64,000 bases of DNA, taken from assembly GCF_009727055.1 (NCBI RefSeq), contig NC_052354.1, positions 1,875,342 to 1,939,341 on the forward strand, in the 5' to 3' direction. The notes beneath the pieces are model-generated. The model saw only the letters and a program-made list of their open reading frames with translations, ran no database searches and was not told the origin of the DNA. Source of the DNA: Benincasa hispida. Taxonomy: Eukaryota > Streptophyta > Magnoliopsida > Cucurbitales > Cucurbitaceae. The position numbers and the translations under genes are program-made. Below, one piece after another: positions 12,233-23,258 of this stretch. Each line of letters begins with the position of its first letter. Position 1 is the stretch's first letter.

Positions 12233-12855
12233 ATGGCACCGTATGAGTCACTATACGGAAGACCATGTAGAACTTCGATATGTTGGAATGAGGTCGGTGA
12301 AAGGAAATTACTAGGTCCAGAAATTTTGCAGCAGACATTAGACAGTGTTAAGATTATAAGAGATAATCTTAAGATAGCTCGAGACAGGCAAAAGAGTTAT
12401 GCCGATAAGCGGAGAAGAGAATTGGAATTTAAAGTTGGTGATAAAGTATTTCTTAAGTTATCTTCGTGGAAAGGAATACTCAGGTTTGGTAGGAAAGGGA
12501 AATTAAGCCCGAGGTATATTGGACATTACGAGATAATAGAAAGAGTTGGCCACCAATGGCATATCGGTTGGATTTACCTCCAGAGTTATCTCGTATCCAT
12601 GATGTGTTTCATGTGACAATGCTTAGAAAGTATGTGCCAGATTCTACCCATGTGTTGCCTGAGAAACCAGTACAGTTGAAAGAGAATTTTTCTTATGAAG
12701 AAGAACCAGTGGAGATTCTTGACAGAAAAGAACAAGTCTTAAGGAATAAGACAATCCCATTGGTAAAGATACTATGGCGGAATCATAGCACGGAAGAAGC
12801 AACATGGGAAGCTGAAGAGCAAATCAGAAACAAGTATCCGCAATTGTTTAATTGA
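12233..12855 (+). pseudogene. Gypsy integrase C-terminus plus chromodomain
   Basis: The first frame (12,233-12,550) reads MAPYESLYGRPCRT, then a helical DRQKSYADKRRRELEF segment and KVGDKVFLKLSSWKG, the typical C-terminal part of chromovirus integrase. A 1-base deletion near 12,550 shifts to the frame 12,556-12,855, which continues YRLDLPPELSRIHDVFHV, MLRKYVPDSTHV and a chromodomain-like KILWRNHSTEEATWEAEE, ending at TGA. The order integrase C-terminus, chromodomain, stop, polypurine tract, LTR matches plant chromoviruses (Del/Tekay-like). Gag, protease, RT and RNase H are absent. Confidence 0.85.
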
Positions 12856-12905
12856 CGGACTTGTAGCAAATTTCAAGGATGAAATTTTCATAAGGGGGAG
12901 GTAAA

Positions 12906-13872
12906 TGTGAACCCCGAACCCTAATTTCTCTACTTGAGTATGTTCCCTACTGAGACCAGTATGATGAGTAGGTTGATGTGGAAACTAATGTGTAATTGTA
13001 GAGAAAAGGATGAAAAAGTAGAAGAAAAGTGTGAATTTGAAAGCTTGACTTTTGGGAAAAACTTGAAAAATTTGGCTAAGTATAACCTATGCGTCGGAAG
13101 CAAGAAAATTGACTAAGTGTTGTCCATGCATTGGCCTTGATCATTTAGAGGTTATTTGGGGTGTTGAAGGAAGCCAAAGTGTGGCCAAGAACAATGCATG
13201 TGGCAGCCAAATGTCATGAGAGGTTAGAACAACGCATGTGGCGGCCTCAAGTTGTGCATCCAAGGGCGTTGTACATTGGACACGATGGTATGCATGTATA
13301 AGGCCGAAGGCATGCGGCCGAAGGAAATGCGTTGATAGTATGCGGTGATACGAGGGCATACGGTGCAAGGGCATGCGGTGATACGGTGTGAGGCATGCGT
13401 CGATGGATGGCATGCGGCGATAGAGGCATGCGATGATGGACGCGACAGTGCTATGCGATGGACGCGGTAGTGTTATGCGATGGTATGCAGTGATGGATGC
13501 GATGGACGCGATGGATGTGGCAGTGTAACATTATGTATTGGTGATGTGCTATGCGTTAGACATGTGCTATGTGTTGGACATCAAAGGGCATGTGGGCGCA
13601 TAGGACAAACTAGTAGTATGCGTTGAAGGAGTGTTGGTCATTATCCTAGTTGAGCGCATAGAGCAAAGGTAAGCCATGCGAAGGAGAACGATATTCGGCC
13701 AAAGATGAGCTTGCGAGCATCTAGCTAAGTGACCAAGTTGCATCAATTAGATGCACAAGGAAAGATTGAATGGACGCATGCACCAGTTGGTGGTGTCCGG
13801 ACATAGGTAGGTTGCGGCAATTGGATGGGCGTATTTGTGGTTAACGCATATGGGATTGGATAGACGCATGCC
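12906..13872 (+). mobile_element. Chromovirus 3' LTR with GCATGCGGTGAT minisatellite
   Basis: It starts TGTGAACCCCGAACCC. The stretch 13,240-13,560 is a degenerate array of short words such as GCATGCGG, CGATGGACGCG and GTGATGG. The structural idea (a short tandem array inside the LTR) parallels the ACGAT arrays of the other gypsy family, but the word differs. Minus-strand ORFs here (13,141-13,429) simply translate the array. Confidence 0.6.
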
Positions 13873-13985
13873 TCAATTTTAATCCCATTTTTCCCATTGG
13901 TTTGGAGACAACATTGGTTTTGGAGTATAGAACATGACCACATTAATATCATTAAAGTTGTCATGTGTTTGGAGACAACATTTTA
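13873..13985. other. Scrambled filler DNA copied from the transporter exons
   Basis: This 113-bp junction is built from pieces of the neighbouring pseudogene: 13,873-13,893 repeats 13,989-14,009 (exon 3 start); 13,901-13,926 repeats 14,720-14,745 (last exon); 13,921-13,950 is the reverse complement of 14,020-14,049 (one mismatch); 13,959-13,981 repeats 14,711-14,733. No source other than the adjacent gene is needed. Confidence 0.85.
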
Positions 13986-14790
13986 ATGTCAATTTTAATC
14001 CCATTTTTCTAGTAATTGACTGATATTAATGTGGTCATGTTCTATGCTCCTGTGTTGTTCAAGACCATTGGTTTTTGAGACAATGCTTCTCTTCTTTCAT
14101 CTATCATTACTGGTGGTATTAACGTTTAGGCGACTTTTGTATCTGTTTATGGCACCGATAAGTGGGGAAGGAGGATCCTTTTCTTACTTGGTGGAATCAT
14201 CATATTCGTTTTTCAGGTGAGTATATTTTTTCTTTAGCTTCTTTAAAGTTTTCTTTAATTATTAAACTAATGAATGTTATTTCTTGTTCTTCAAAAGCAT
14301 TTTCTTTCTTGATTGTATTGATTCTAATAAAATTGTATTGGTAGGTTTTGGTGGCTGTGTTTATTTCTTGGAAATTTGGAGTTTCTGATGAGGTCGCTTA
14401 TCTACCCAAGTGGTATGCGGGTGTCGTGGTATTGTTCATATTTTTTTATGTTCAAGCCTTTGCATGGTCTTGGGGACCTCTGGGATGGTGGTTCCAAGGG
14501 AAATTTTTCCACTTGAAATCCGATTAGCTACTCAAAATGTAACAGTCTCAGTGAACATGTTCTTTACCTTTTTGATTGCTCAAATCTTTCTCACCATGCT
14601 CTACCATATGAAATTTGGTTTGTTCTTTTTCTTTGCTTTTTTTATGGCGTTGATGACTCTATTCATCTATTTCTTCTTGCCCGAGACAAAAGGTATTCCA
14701 ATTGAAGACATGTCATGTGTTTGGAGACAACATTGGTTTTGGAGTAGATGTATGCCTCAAGAACGTGCTAAAGTCCATCCCCAAGTTTAG

Positions 14791-16870
14791 GATTTGAAGT
14801 CCAAACCCTTATAACTTGCACTATTTTTTTTTTCCTTCTATAGTCTTAGTATTTGTTTACCATGTTAGCCTTTTATTATTATTATTATTGTTATTTCCAA
14901 ACTTTTACTCTTGTATATGGTTTTATTCTCATGGAATAAAAATTCTCTTCCAATTTTAATTCCTCTTTTCTCTGTTTTTAATGCCACCCTAAATTTATGG
15001 TGTTTTTCAACTGTTGAATAACATAATGCTTAGAATTGAATTCAAAAACTATTTTGCTCTGTAATTCTCAAATAGACTTTTATTTATTCAAAATATTTTT
15101 TCTCAACAATTGTTCCTTTTTAATAAAAAGAAACTTGACAGTTTGAATAAGACGAAATATAATAATTTTTTTTAAAAAAAAATCGAATAAATCAAATTCA
15201 TCCAAATATGTTTAATATCGATATCAAATTTATACGAATTGAATGAGTTAATTAATTAATTAAAAAACGAAATGATTAATCCAAACACTGAAAGACAAGA
15301 AAATATCAAGAGAAACTCAAATATAAAAATGAGCAAAAAGACGGGGGGATAAAATCCGATCTATAACAATATATAATGCTACTATTTTTAAAATACAGTT
15401 TGCGTTTTACTAGTTTACCTTTTGTGAAATATTTTATTTACATGATATACCACCTGAAATATTTTATTTACATGATATTTTAAAATAGTTATAGGTTAGA
15501 AATTGATGGTGATGAAATATCAGCATCTTTATTTTATGAAAATGTCGTTGAAAATCTATACTGGGAAAAACATTTGGTTTTTCCCTTTATCTTTTTCAAT
15601 AGATGGTTATAAGGATATTTTAGGTCATTTCACATCTAAATCATTAAATAATCTAAATTTTTAAGAAAGAAAAAACATTCAAATTAAAAGATAATAAAAA
15701 ATGAGTTTTTTTTTTAAAAAAAATCTTCTAAGATGATTAAACATGAGATTTTAAAATCCTAAAAATATTTTTCCGTTTTTTATTTTATTTTGTTAAATTT
15801 TATTTTAATTTAATATAAATAAATATAATATTTTAAAAGTTTAAAAGTTTTATTTTTAACATGATTATATATATTATTTTTGTTTCTATACATATAGTCT
15901 TGCCTCATCAATTTTTTAAGATTTTTAAAAATATAAAATATCCTGAGATTTGATATTATTAACGTATTTTATATCATTCAAAAAACCCAAACATGTGAAA
16001 ATTAATGAAAATCCAATTTGAATAGTTTAAATTTATATTATCTCTAATATTTGATTTAATTAAAAGAACTCATACATGAAAATCAATGAAAACCCATATA
16101 TAGTGTAATTTTGTATTAAAATCATTAAAAAATATATATATTAAATATGTTAAAATTTTGGCTATCGCTAATATTTGATTAATATTTAATTTAGGATCCA
16201 AAATTTATCTTTAAGAAAAAATCATACACATTAAAAGTAGGATTTTTTTTTTTAACTAAAATCTCGTATTCGCACTAAAAGAAGGAAAAAAATATCCCCT
16301 ACTTTTGTGCATACACGTTAAAAGTAGGTATTAAAAAAAATCTCTCCTATTTTTGTGCATACATGTAAAAAAAAAAAAATAATTATTATTTCGAATATTT
16401 GATTTATATCATTAAAAGCCTCATTCAAAATGAACATATTTGATTCGTTTAAAAGTTTGTTATAAAAAAAATATCATTCATGTTGAAAAATTAAAATCCA
16501 TAGGATTAAATTTTGTTTATCTCTAATATTTGATTGAAGATCCAAAATTTAACATTAAAAAAATAACTATTCATGTAAAAAGAAAAAAGAATTTCTTGAA
16601 AAAAAAAACGTTTTAGAAAATTAATCTCTACTACGGGGACCAATTTTTTTTTAAAAAAAATCACATTTTATATGTATAAAAAAACCCATGTTATTATCTG
16701 TTAGTATAATTTGATTGGTTTACAAAAATAGAAAAATAAGGAAAAATATTTACACAAATAGAATTTAATTATTTTCTCCTTCTCTATCTTTTGGCTTCTA
16801 CTTCTTCCTCTTCTCCTCCTTCTTCTTCTCTTTGGATTTTAATTCTTCTTCTCCTCTTCTCTATTTATAA
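14791..16870. other. AT-rich spacer, no gene seen
   Basis: Downstream of the pseudogene is a poly-T/A-rich former 3' region, then more than 1.5 kb of AT-rich DNA with no ORF of note. A 32-bp tandem duplication (GAAATATTTTATTTACATGA) is at 15,425-15,480. Motifs AAAAGTAGG and CCTACTTTTGTGCAT repeat at 16,225-16,365, next to a possible CACTA-type end at 16,274 (CACTAAAAGAAGG). Confidence 0.5.
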
Positions 16871-17052
16871 TTTTGTTGCTAGTTCAAAAATATTAATTAG
16901 AATGACAATGTTAGACAATGGAAGACCAAGTTATAGACCAAGTGATAGTAGCTTTTGGTAGTTTTGTTGCTAGTTACAAAATAGTAATTAGAATGATAAT
17001 CATAGACAATGGAAGACCAAGTGATAGACCAAGTAATAGAACATTATTACCT
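16871..17052. repeat. 91-bp tandem duplication
   Basis: Two copies with a period of 91 bp begin TTTTGTTGCTAGTT at 16,871 and 16,962 and share ACAATGGAAGACCAAG. A short plus-strand ORF spans it but has no recognisable domain. Confidence 0.7.
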
Positions 17053-17598
17053 ATTATAGATAGATACTTTCAATTTTCTATCAATAGAAAATCATTTTGT
17101 TGCTTCTAATTGTTGGTAGTTTTTTTTTTTTTTAAGAGAATTTATGATACATACACTAGGGTGTTCAAAAAATCCGATGATCCGAAAAAATCAATAATTG
17201 TCAAATTATTTATCGATAATTATTATTTTTCAAAGTTTATATATCTTCAATAATTGTCAAATTATTTTTCGATAATTATCTATTATCAAGTAGTCTTTTT
17301 CAAAGATTTTCATTATTTTTAAAGGCTTATCATGTTATTTTCAAAATTTTTAAAACCTTCATAAAAACTTATTTCTTAACTATATCCTTCTAAAATTCTC
17401 TTACAAAACCTTTTAACACATTTATTGACAAATCTCGGAAGGTTGTTTTTACTAATTCATCTACATGTAGTACCCTTAATTACAAAGTATAAGAATGGAA
17501 TAGAAAAAATAGACAATGACATGGATGGAAGTAAACTTATATGTCATAAAAGTACACCAAAAGCCTATCGAAATTCTATAACATCAAACTACAATTGA
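17053..17598. other. AT-rich spacer, no gene seen
   Basis: Includes ACTAGGGTGTTCAAAAAATC at 17,154-17,173, resembling a hAT-like MITE end (GGGTGTTCA), and a CAATAATTGTCAAATTAT phrase that occurs twice (17,193 and 17,249). Nothing coding is supported. Confidence 0.4.
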
Positions 17599-17805
17599 TC
17601 AACTAGAAACAAATTTTTTACGCATCTCTGCCATCATTTTTTGAAATCTAACCTCAAAACGATTTTCTAATTCGCTTATTTGACACCTAAGTGCTTCTAC
17701 CTCAACCTCTTTTTGTTGTTCAGATTCTTGAAGTCGTTGTTCGGACTCATTAAGACGACGCTCAAGATCGCGTATAGCAGACGATGATTCAAACAACTGT
17801 GACTA
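17599..17805 (-). pseudogene. Coiled-coil C-terminal fragment, possibly plant transposase-like
   Basis: The open frame of about 65 codons lacks a convincing ATG (its N-terminal codon is TTG, with a stop shortly upstream). It is strongly charged with heptad spacing: LERRLNESEQRLQESE, then EALRCQISELENRFEVRFQK, ending at a normal stop. Such Glu/Arg/Leu coiled-coil tails are seen in plant En/Spm-type transposase-family proteins, but the match is by style, not by catalytic motif, so the identity is uncertain. It lies directly downstream of the POP4 pseudogene on the same strand. Confidence 0.35.
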
Positions 17806-17834
17806 TGTTATGCCTATGTATGTGTATTCTTATG

Positions 17835-19628
17835 GGATCAACTTTCCAGCAATCCCATTGGAAAATAAACACAGAAGACTTCTTTGGCACAACTGCAAAT
17901 CAAAACCACCAAACAAAGAAATATCCATGGTCATTTGTTAGAAAAGCTTAGCTAAATTCATGGAACTTTTATTGACACAAACAACCTAGATTCGATCACA
18001 GAAAATGCAACCGATTTAAAGATTCAAATTGTTTCTCGAATCATGACGCCACTTGTTCTAGTAAAAGCAGTATTTGACACTCAACAACTGTTGTGATATC
18101 AAATGATAAAATAACTATTATGAGAAAGAGAAACAGTAGTATAAAGCTTCATGCTCTTATTGACTCCTAAGATTTCAACATTGACTTCCTTAAAATAACT
18201 TGTGGCCGAACACTGTAATGACGGTTATGTGGAAGATATGGCAGGAAAGAAACTCGAGATTTTCTCATGCTTTTTGGTTTTTACTGTGTAAATATATGAA
18301 ATCTTTTAGGAGGCGTTAGCCGTTAAGGGAGTAAGGAGTGGAGTTGTTTAGTCTGAAAAGTTGTAAAGAATAAGTCATACCATTGGTATTTTTTTAGTCG
18401 TAGGAGCCTACAGTGATAGAAGATTCTATAAATATGACATTAATGGCAAAGCAAAAAATTAGATACGAGAAAAGAATGGCTTACCTCGGATCATAGCACC
18501 ATGAAGATCTGCAATGAGAAGATTCGAGCTAACGCATCTCGCCTGCAAGATTTGAAACTCTGATCACCCAATGAAATAGACAATAGACCACTATTACGGG
18601 AGGAAAATTAATTTAATAAAAAGGGGCCAAAATCAGTGTGAAAAAGGAACAGATAGATTTAGGGGAAAAAATATAGAATAGGAAAATGATAGTCAAGAAC
18701 TAACCCAACATGGTGCAACCGTTGTTTCATATAGCTTTTCCACATATCGTGCATTGGCCAAAATATTTCAAACCTGAAATAGAAAAGCAAAACAATTCAT
18801 TGTCAAACATAAATGATAGTGACAGCCAAAGAAAACCCATTTGAATGGTTGCTTATGAAGAAGAAGAACAGACTTAAAACTCTATAGAGTGCAATAACAT
18901 GACTTTGATTTTGAACAATAACCTTCTTAATTCTCCTTTCAATGAATGAGAATCAACAACTTGACTTTAATTCTAATTTCAAGAGAAATAGACACTTTCA
19001 TCACCACTTTCCTGTTCAGTACTATAAGGAGTTTATTTATATAAACATACACACACAAAAATTATTAAAAAAAAAAAAAAAAACACGTGTGCACACACAC
19101 AACAACAATTCATTGTCAAACATAAATGACCGTAACTCATTTCAATGACAATTTATCCAGAACAAACGTAAAACAAAACAGAGTGCAATAAACATGACTT
19201 TACCCAATAACTTTTCGAATTCCATTTTTTATGGACATCAATCAATTACTAAGTGCTAATACTAATTTCAGGATAAATAGACACATTCATCACCATTTTC
19301 CAATTCAATCTAATATGGGATAAAATGGGGTGAGGAGATGGTGATGAGAGCTCTCAACCAAAGAGATAAATGGAACTCACTTGTGGAAATGAGAAGGCAA
19401 GTCAAATGTTCCACACTTATGTTGCTTCATGGACATATGCCTTTTGGATCTTTTTGAATTGCTCTGCAAAGCTCTCTTACGAGAGCCAATCATTCCAGCA
19501 TATTTTGGAACAAAGTTATCAAGAAGGATGCAAGCATCAACTTTTAACTCTTTTGACCGCTTAATGTAACCACTAGTTCTTAGTTCGTGACAGATCCTGT
19601 CAACCACTCTTCCTCTATTATTTGAAAC
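17835..19628 (-). pseudogene. POP4: RNase P/MRP subunit POP4 (RPP29)-like pseudogene
   Basis: POP4/RPP29 is a protein subunit of nuclear RNase P and RNase MRP, acting in tRNA and rRNA processing. Five exon remnants lie in order on the minus strand. 19,628-19,381 gives VVDRICHELRTSG and SKRSKRHMSMKQHK..GTFDLP; 18,773-18,705 gives FEIFWPMHDMWKSYM; 18,542-18,485 gives GRDALARI then, after a 1-bp deletion, LLIADLHGAMIR; about 18,090-17,990 gives TSGVMIRET with a stop and frameshift; 17,892-17,835 gives VPKKSSVFIFQWDCWKV. GT-AG introns are kept, so it was not copied from mRNA. The N-terminal exons and normal C-terminus are absent. Frameshifts and stops make it non-functional. Identity rests on the MSMKQHK, PMHxMWK, ADLHGA and FQxDCWK motifs as recalled from the family. 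Confidence 0.8.
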
Positions 19629-20083
19629 CTGCAGAGGTGAGATTAAAGTTAACCAAGTACATACTACATATAGTTCTTTTTCCTGTAACTAGGTATATGA
19701 GACATCATACATAACATTGTGGCTATGGTCCAGAACACTACTTTTTGGAGACTTCACCACCTAAAGCCTAACTCATAAAACAACAATTTCCTTTTTAGAT
19801 GTTATTAAGATTATGTTAATTTTTCACAATTTTTTCATCTTTTTTAAGACAACATTTAAGTTCATAACTGTATCCCAAAAACAAAATTTTAAAAACTTCT
19901 CTTTTTACTTTCCAAATTTTGGCTTAGATATTGAAATTGCTTTTGAAAAGCTGGTAGCAAACAAAGAAACATGTGAATGAAGTAGCGTTTATAAGCTTAA
20001 TTTTTAAAATACAGAAAACCAAAGACTAAATGATAAAAGGCCTTTTAAAGTTTCCATTGAGGACAATTTACATCCATAATTGT
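19629..20083. other. Spacer left of the gypsy element
   Basis: Former POP4 intron or upstream DNA. 19,790-20,035 resembles the inner part of the MITE at 49,619-49,919 (TATAAGCTTAATTTTTAAAA, TTTGGCTTAGAT). The missing POP4 N-terminal exons are not recognisable here or beyond the inserted element. Confidence 0.4.
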
Positions 20084-22655
20084 TGTGAAACCTGAATTTC
20101 CATTTTTCCTACTTAAGCAGATAATTAAGGGAATTAACTAAGTGAAAGCTAAATCTTATGTTGAAAAGAAGGAAATTTCTAAGTGTTGAATAGATTTTTC
20201 TTTAGTAGTTTTGAGTTAAAACTTAATTGGTGAAATTTGGCTAAGTGTAAGGTCAAAAAGGACCCATGCGTTGAGTGTTAGGAGACATTAACATATAAGA
20301 TGAGAAGGCAACATGCGTTTGTAAGGTTGGACGCATGATTGGCTGAAGTATTGGCAAGAGGCATTGCCAAGAGTTGCTCATGCGTTGGGTATGTGTGAGC
20401 AAGAGCAGAGAAAGCGAAATGTTGAGTGAAAGGCGTTGGGCAGACGATCATGTATCAACTAAGCAGTGCTACATGATGAGGTAGACGATCGTATAGTAAG
20501 TGAGTGGCACTACATGTTGAGGTAGGCGATTGTGTAGGCGGGGGTTAGACGATCGCATAGCAATGCAGGGAGCTAAACAATGAGGTAGGCGATCGTATAG
20601 CAATGCACAGAGCTAAGCGATGCGCTAGAAGATCGTGAAGATGCGTGCGACGTTAAACGGTGGGAAGTGACGCACTAGATGACTGGGCTATACAATAGGC
20701 AAAGTACTACACGATCAGTGTAAGCACTAGATGATAAGCATAGAAGTTGGACAATAGCGCTAGACGATAGCACCAGACGATGGCGTTAAGCATTAAGTGA
20801 TGCATGGGCGCTAAGCGATAGAATATACGATGGTGCTATGCAATGGGCATGGGCGCTAGACGATAGTCGTGCTGCGTTAGATGATGAGCAGATGCACTAC
20901 ACGATAGGCGGAATACTAAGCGATGGGCACTATGCAATAGATGCAGACGTAAGGCGATAACGTTAAGTGATGAGCAGATGCGTTTGGTGATAAGGTGTCA
21001 GCACTAAACGATGGAGGTAAACGATAGGCGTGGTAACTAAGTGATAGTCTATGTGCGAGATCGGTGAGAGCGAGATCGTTGAGAGTGGGATCGTTTACTA
21101 AACGACTGAGCTACACGATGGGCCATGGAGCTAAACGATAGATGAAGGAACTAAGCGATGGAGTGGTGCTGAGGCTTGCGTTACGCAAGACTGATGAGCT
21201 CATCAGGACAAATGGCTTTATCGACGAAAGTCTGAAACAGAGATAGTAGGAGCTGGACGAATAAATATTCATGCAAAGTGAGTTCTATGCATGAAGAAGA
21301 CACATTAAATAGGAGGTGAATGAAGCTGGGCGTTGGCAAAATAAGAGGAAAACGCTTGGATGTGATCAAAGGAGAAGGTGTCAAGTAAGGGAAAAGGGTG
21401 AGATGCCTATAAAAGGAGCAAAACGCTTCATTTTAACCCACAAACCATTTAAGTTCATAAAGATCAATAATAAAGGAGGAAGTAAGAGACATTTGTGTGT
21501 CAAACGAAGGAAAAGATGTGTTATCAGACGAAAGTCAGAATAGAGGCACTGAAGGAAGCCGAGTGTACAGGCAGACACAGGCTAAATTCAAACGAGAAGT
21601 TATTTCGGACCACTCGTGCAAATCAAGTGATTTTTGGACCAAAAGTTTTTAAATTGAATGTAGATTTGGTGTGAGGGATGCCTTGATGGAATTCTAACTC
21701 TAAGACTGTCAAATTCAAGGAAAACGAGAGGTCCTCACCAGTGGGGAAACAGTCGGGCTAGAAGGAGTGAACTCAAGAATCTGAACTATAGCCAAGGAAT
21801 TTCAAGGCGAAACTCTAAGGGTCCAGTAAGAGAGTAAGGGAAACCGGGTGAATTGGGAGGAAAAAGAAATCTTGGCGGGTCATTATGAGTGGTTTCTTCT
21901 TTTACTCTTTTAAGCATATTTAGAATTAATATGTTGTGGTTTATGAGTAAATTCTTATGTTATGAGATGAATAGAAGGTTGGGATGGTAAGAGGGTCTAT
22001 AGATCTAGAACCTGAGCCCAAAATAAATCCTTACAGAATGGTTAGGGGACCGAAGAATCTAGTTCCTAAGTTTGTGGGAAGGAAAAACCTTGAATGGGAT
22101 GGTCAGAGGGCAGATGGGCCTAGCTTTTGAGCCCATGAAAGGGAGAACTATATGCACATAGGTTAACGAATGCATATAGATGTGAATTGTTAACTATCTA
22201 CCATATGTGTAGGTAGGTTGTGAAAAAGCTTCATACGATGATGAAGGTTTGCATTGTAACCTTATGATATAATGTTTATAAGTTGAAAGAAACTTGTATG
22301 TATGATCCCACTCACTGAGCTTTATGAAGCTCATTCTGTTATTTCATGTTTTTCTTCCCAGGTAGTGAAAGGTGAGGAGATCCAGGATGCTACTATAGTC
22401 AAGGTCTACCACAAGCCACAGTCACACATCCAGGATTTTAAGAGTGGTTGTTGTAAAATTTGTTGTTAAGTCTTGGAATTGTATAAGCATTACATTGCTG
22501 TAATAAAATGGGCCTACTTAATCAATTGTTGTTTATTTCCTTGACTTAAAGTTTACTATGTGTAGTAAAGTGGTTCAGATGGACAGTAGGTATCACAAAA
22601 AGGTGGTATCTGCGGTCCCTCACACCTCTCCTCGGGCTCGGGGCGGGGTGTGACA
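20084..22655 (+). mobile_element. Gypsy 5' LTR (2.57 kb) of a non-autonomous element
   Basis: It begins TGTGAAACCTGAATTTCC and ends CGGGGTGTGACA, followed by a PBS. 20,440-21,180 is a degenerate array of words like CTAGACGATAG and GCTAAACGATGG. A TATA box (TATAAAAGG) is at 21,408-21,416, about two-fifths of the way into... the LTR's second half, and the CACTCACTGAGCTT..TTCTTCCCAGGTAGTG block is at 22,310-22,365. The flanking 5 bp (ATTGT) matches the right flank GTTGT at 4 of 5 positions. ORFs inside (21,181-21,578) have no known domain. Confidence 0.85.
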
Positions 22656-23258
22656 ACTTGGTATCAGAGCATAGGTTTACGTAAAACTTGGGAGAAGGTT
22701 GAGTATAAAGTTTGAGTTGATACAAACTTGGTATCAGAGCATAAGTTTCTGGGAAAGTTTAATAGTTAGTTGATACTAGTTTAGTATCAAAGCATAAATT
22801 CTTGGAAACTGAAGGGTTAAGTTTAGAAAACCTGAGGTTTTGAGTTCAGTAAAACTAGAGGGAAGTGTGGTAAAGTAAAGGTTTAAGGAGAAACCTAAGA
22901 ATTAGTCAAAGTAGACTAAGAGGAATAACAGAAGTTGTAGGACTTAGCAGACAACAGGAGTTGGAACTCACAACGCTACCTGAAGATCTGCCGAGGAAGG
23001 TAAGTATGAATTTAAGTTATTCTCATTTAGAGTTTGAGATTGAAAATTTATTTTAGATAGTTTGGTTCAACGACTAGCTAAGAAATGGCTAGGAGAGGTA
23101 TCATTGACAAACTAAGGAGTTAATATCAGAGTAATGCAGTGGAAGCGTGGTAATAGACAAGGTTATAAGAGTTTGCAACAGAGGTTGTTGTGAAACCTTA
23201 AAACCAGAGTTAGTTCGAGTAAATTTCAAGGACAAAATTTTGTTAAGGGAGAAGTAAA
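22656..23258 (+). mobile_element. Short non-coding interior of the gypsy element
   Basis: Only 603 bp separate the LTRs. It starts with a PBS region repeated about three times, continues with purine-rich sequence without a long ORF, contains a possible splice donor (GGAAGGTAAGTATG near 22,997), and ends in AAATTTCAAGGACAAAATTT and the polypurine tract TTAAGGGAGAAG. The end section resembles the coding end of Del/Tekay gypsy elements (a NFEDKIF-like stretch). The element at 29,407 has the same interior in the same order, so this layout is a family trait, not one-off decay. Confidence 0.8.
22659..22670 (+). other. Primer-binding site (initiator Met tRNA)
   Basis: TGGTATCAGAGC, three bases after the LTR end TGTGACA. 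The unit recurs perfectly about 72 bp downstream and, degenerate, as TAGTATCAAAGC about 52 bp after that. Confidence 0.9.

Larger units (their letters stand above)
12167..13872 (+). mobile_element. Internally deleted Ty3-gypsy chromovirus inserted in exon 2
   Basis: The 5' end is a 53-bp LTR stub (TGTGAACCCTGAACCC.. to 12,219), followed after a large internal deletion by the end of integrase. A purine tract AAGGGGGAGG at 12,893-12,902 precedes the 3' LTR, which restarts TGTGAACCCCGAACCC at 12,906. The stub and the 3' LTR start are nearly identical over 50 bp, confirming they are the two LTRs of one element. The right end is not cleanly defined and merges into filler DNA at 13,873. Confidence 0.75.
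11885..14790 (+). pseudogene. Hexose transporter (STP/HEX6-like) pseudogene, copy 1
   Basis: The parent family is plasma-membrane H+/hexose symporters (STP, 12 membrane helices). Exon 1 (11,885-12,018) encodes [26 protein letters not shown] and lacks 11 bp that should encode the DIGIS part, so splicing to exon 2 (12,127-12,166, VTSMAPFLQEFF) runs into TGA. Exon 2 is cut at 12,167 by a gypsy element. Homology resumes at about 13,986 with the NFNPIF / INVVMFY region, out of frame (CTAGTAATTGACTGA), up to a GT donor at 14,217. The last exon (14,345-14,790) encodes [18 protein letters not shown], a 1-bp deletion near 14,488, then [20 protein letters not shown] and [14 protein letters not shown] to a TAG. 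Most of the middle of the protein is gone. It is clearly non-functional. A paralogous pseudogene lies at 46,633-48,395. Confidence 0.88.

Noticed and set aside
20440..21180. Possible CRISPR array (short recurring words)
   Set aside because: Words are degenerate, spacing is irregular, there are no unique spacers of constant length and the context is a plant LTR.
22657..22676. Possible tRNA-derived sequence or tRNA gene
   Set aside because: The match is only the 12-18 bases complementary to the initiator-Met tRNA 3' end, placed right after an LTR; it is a primer-binding site.
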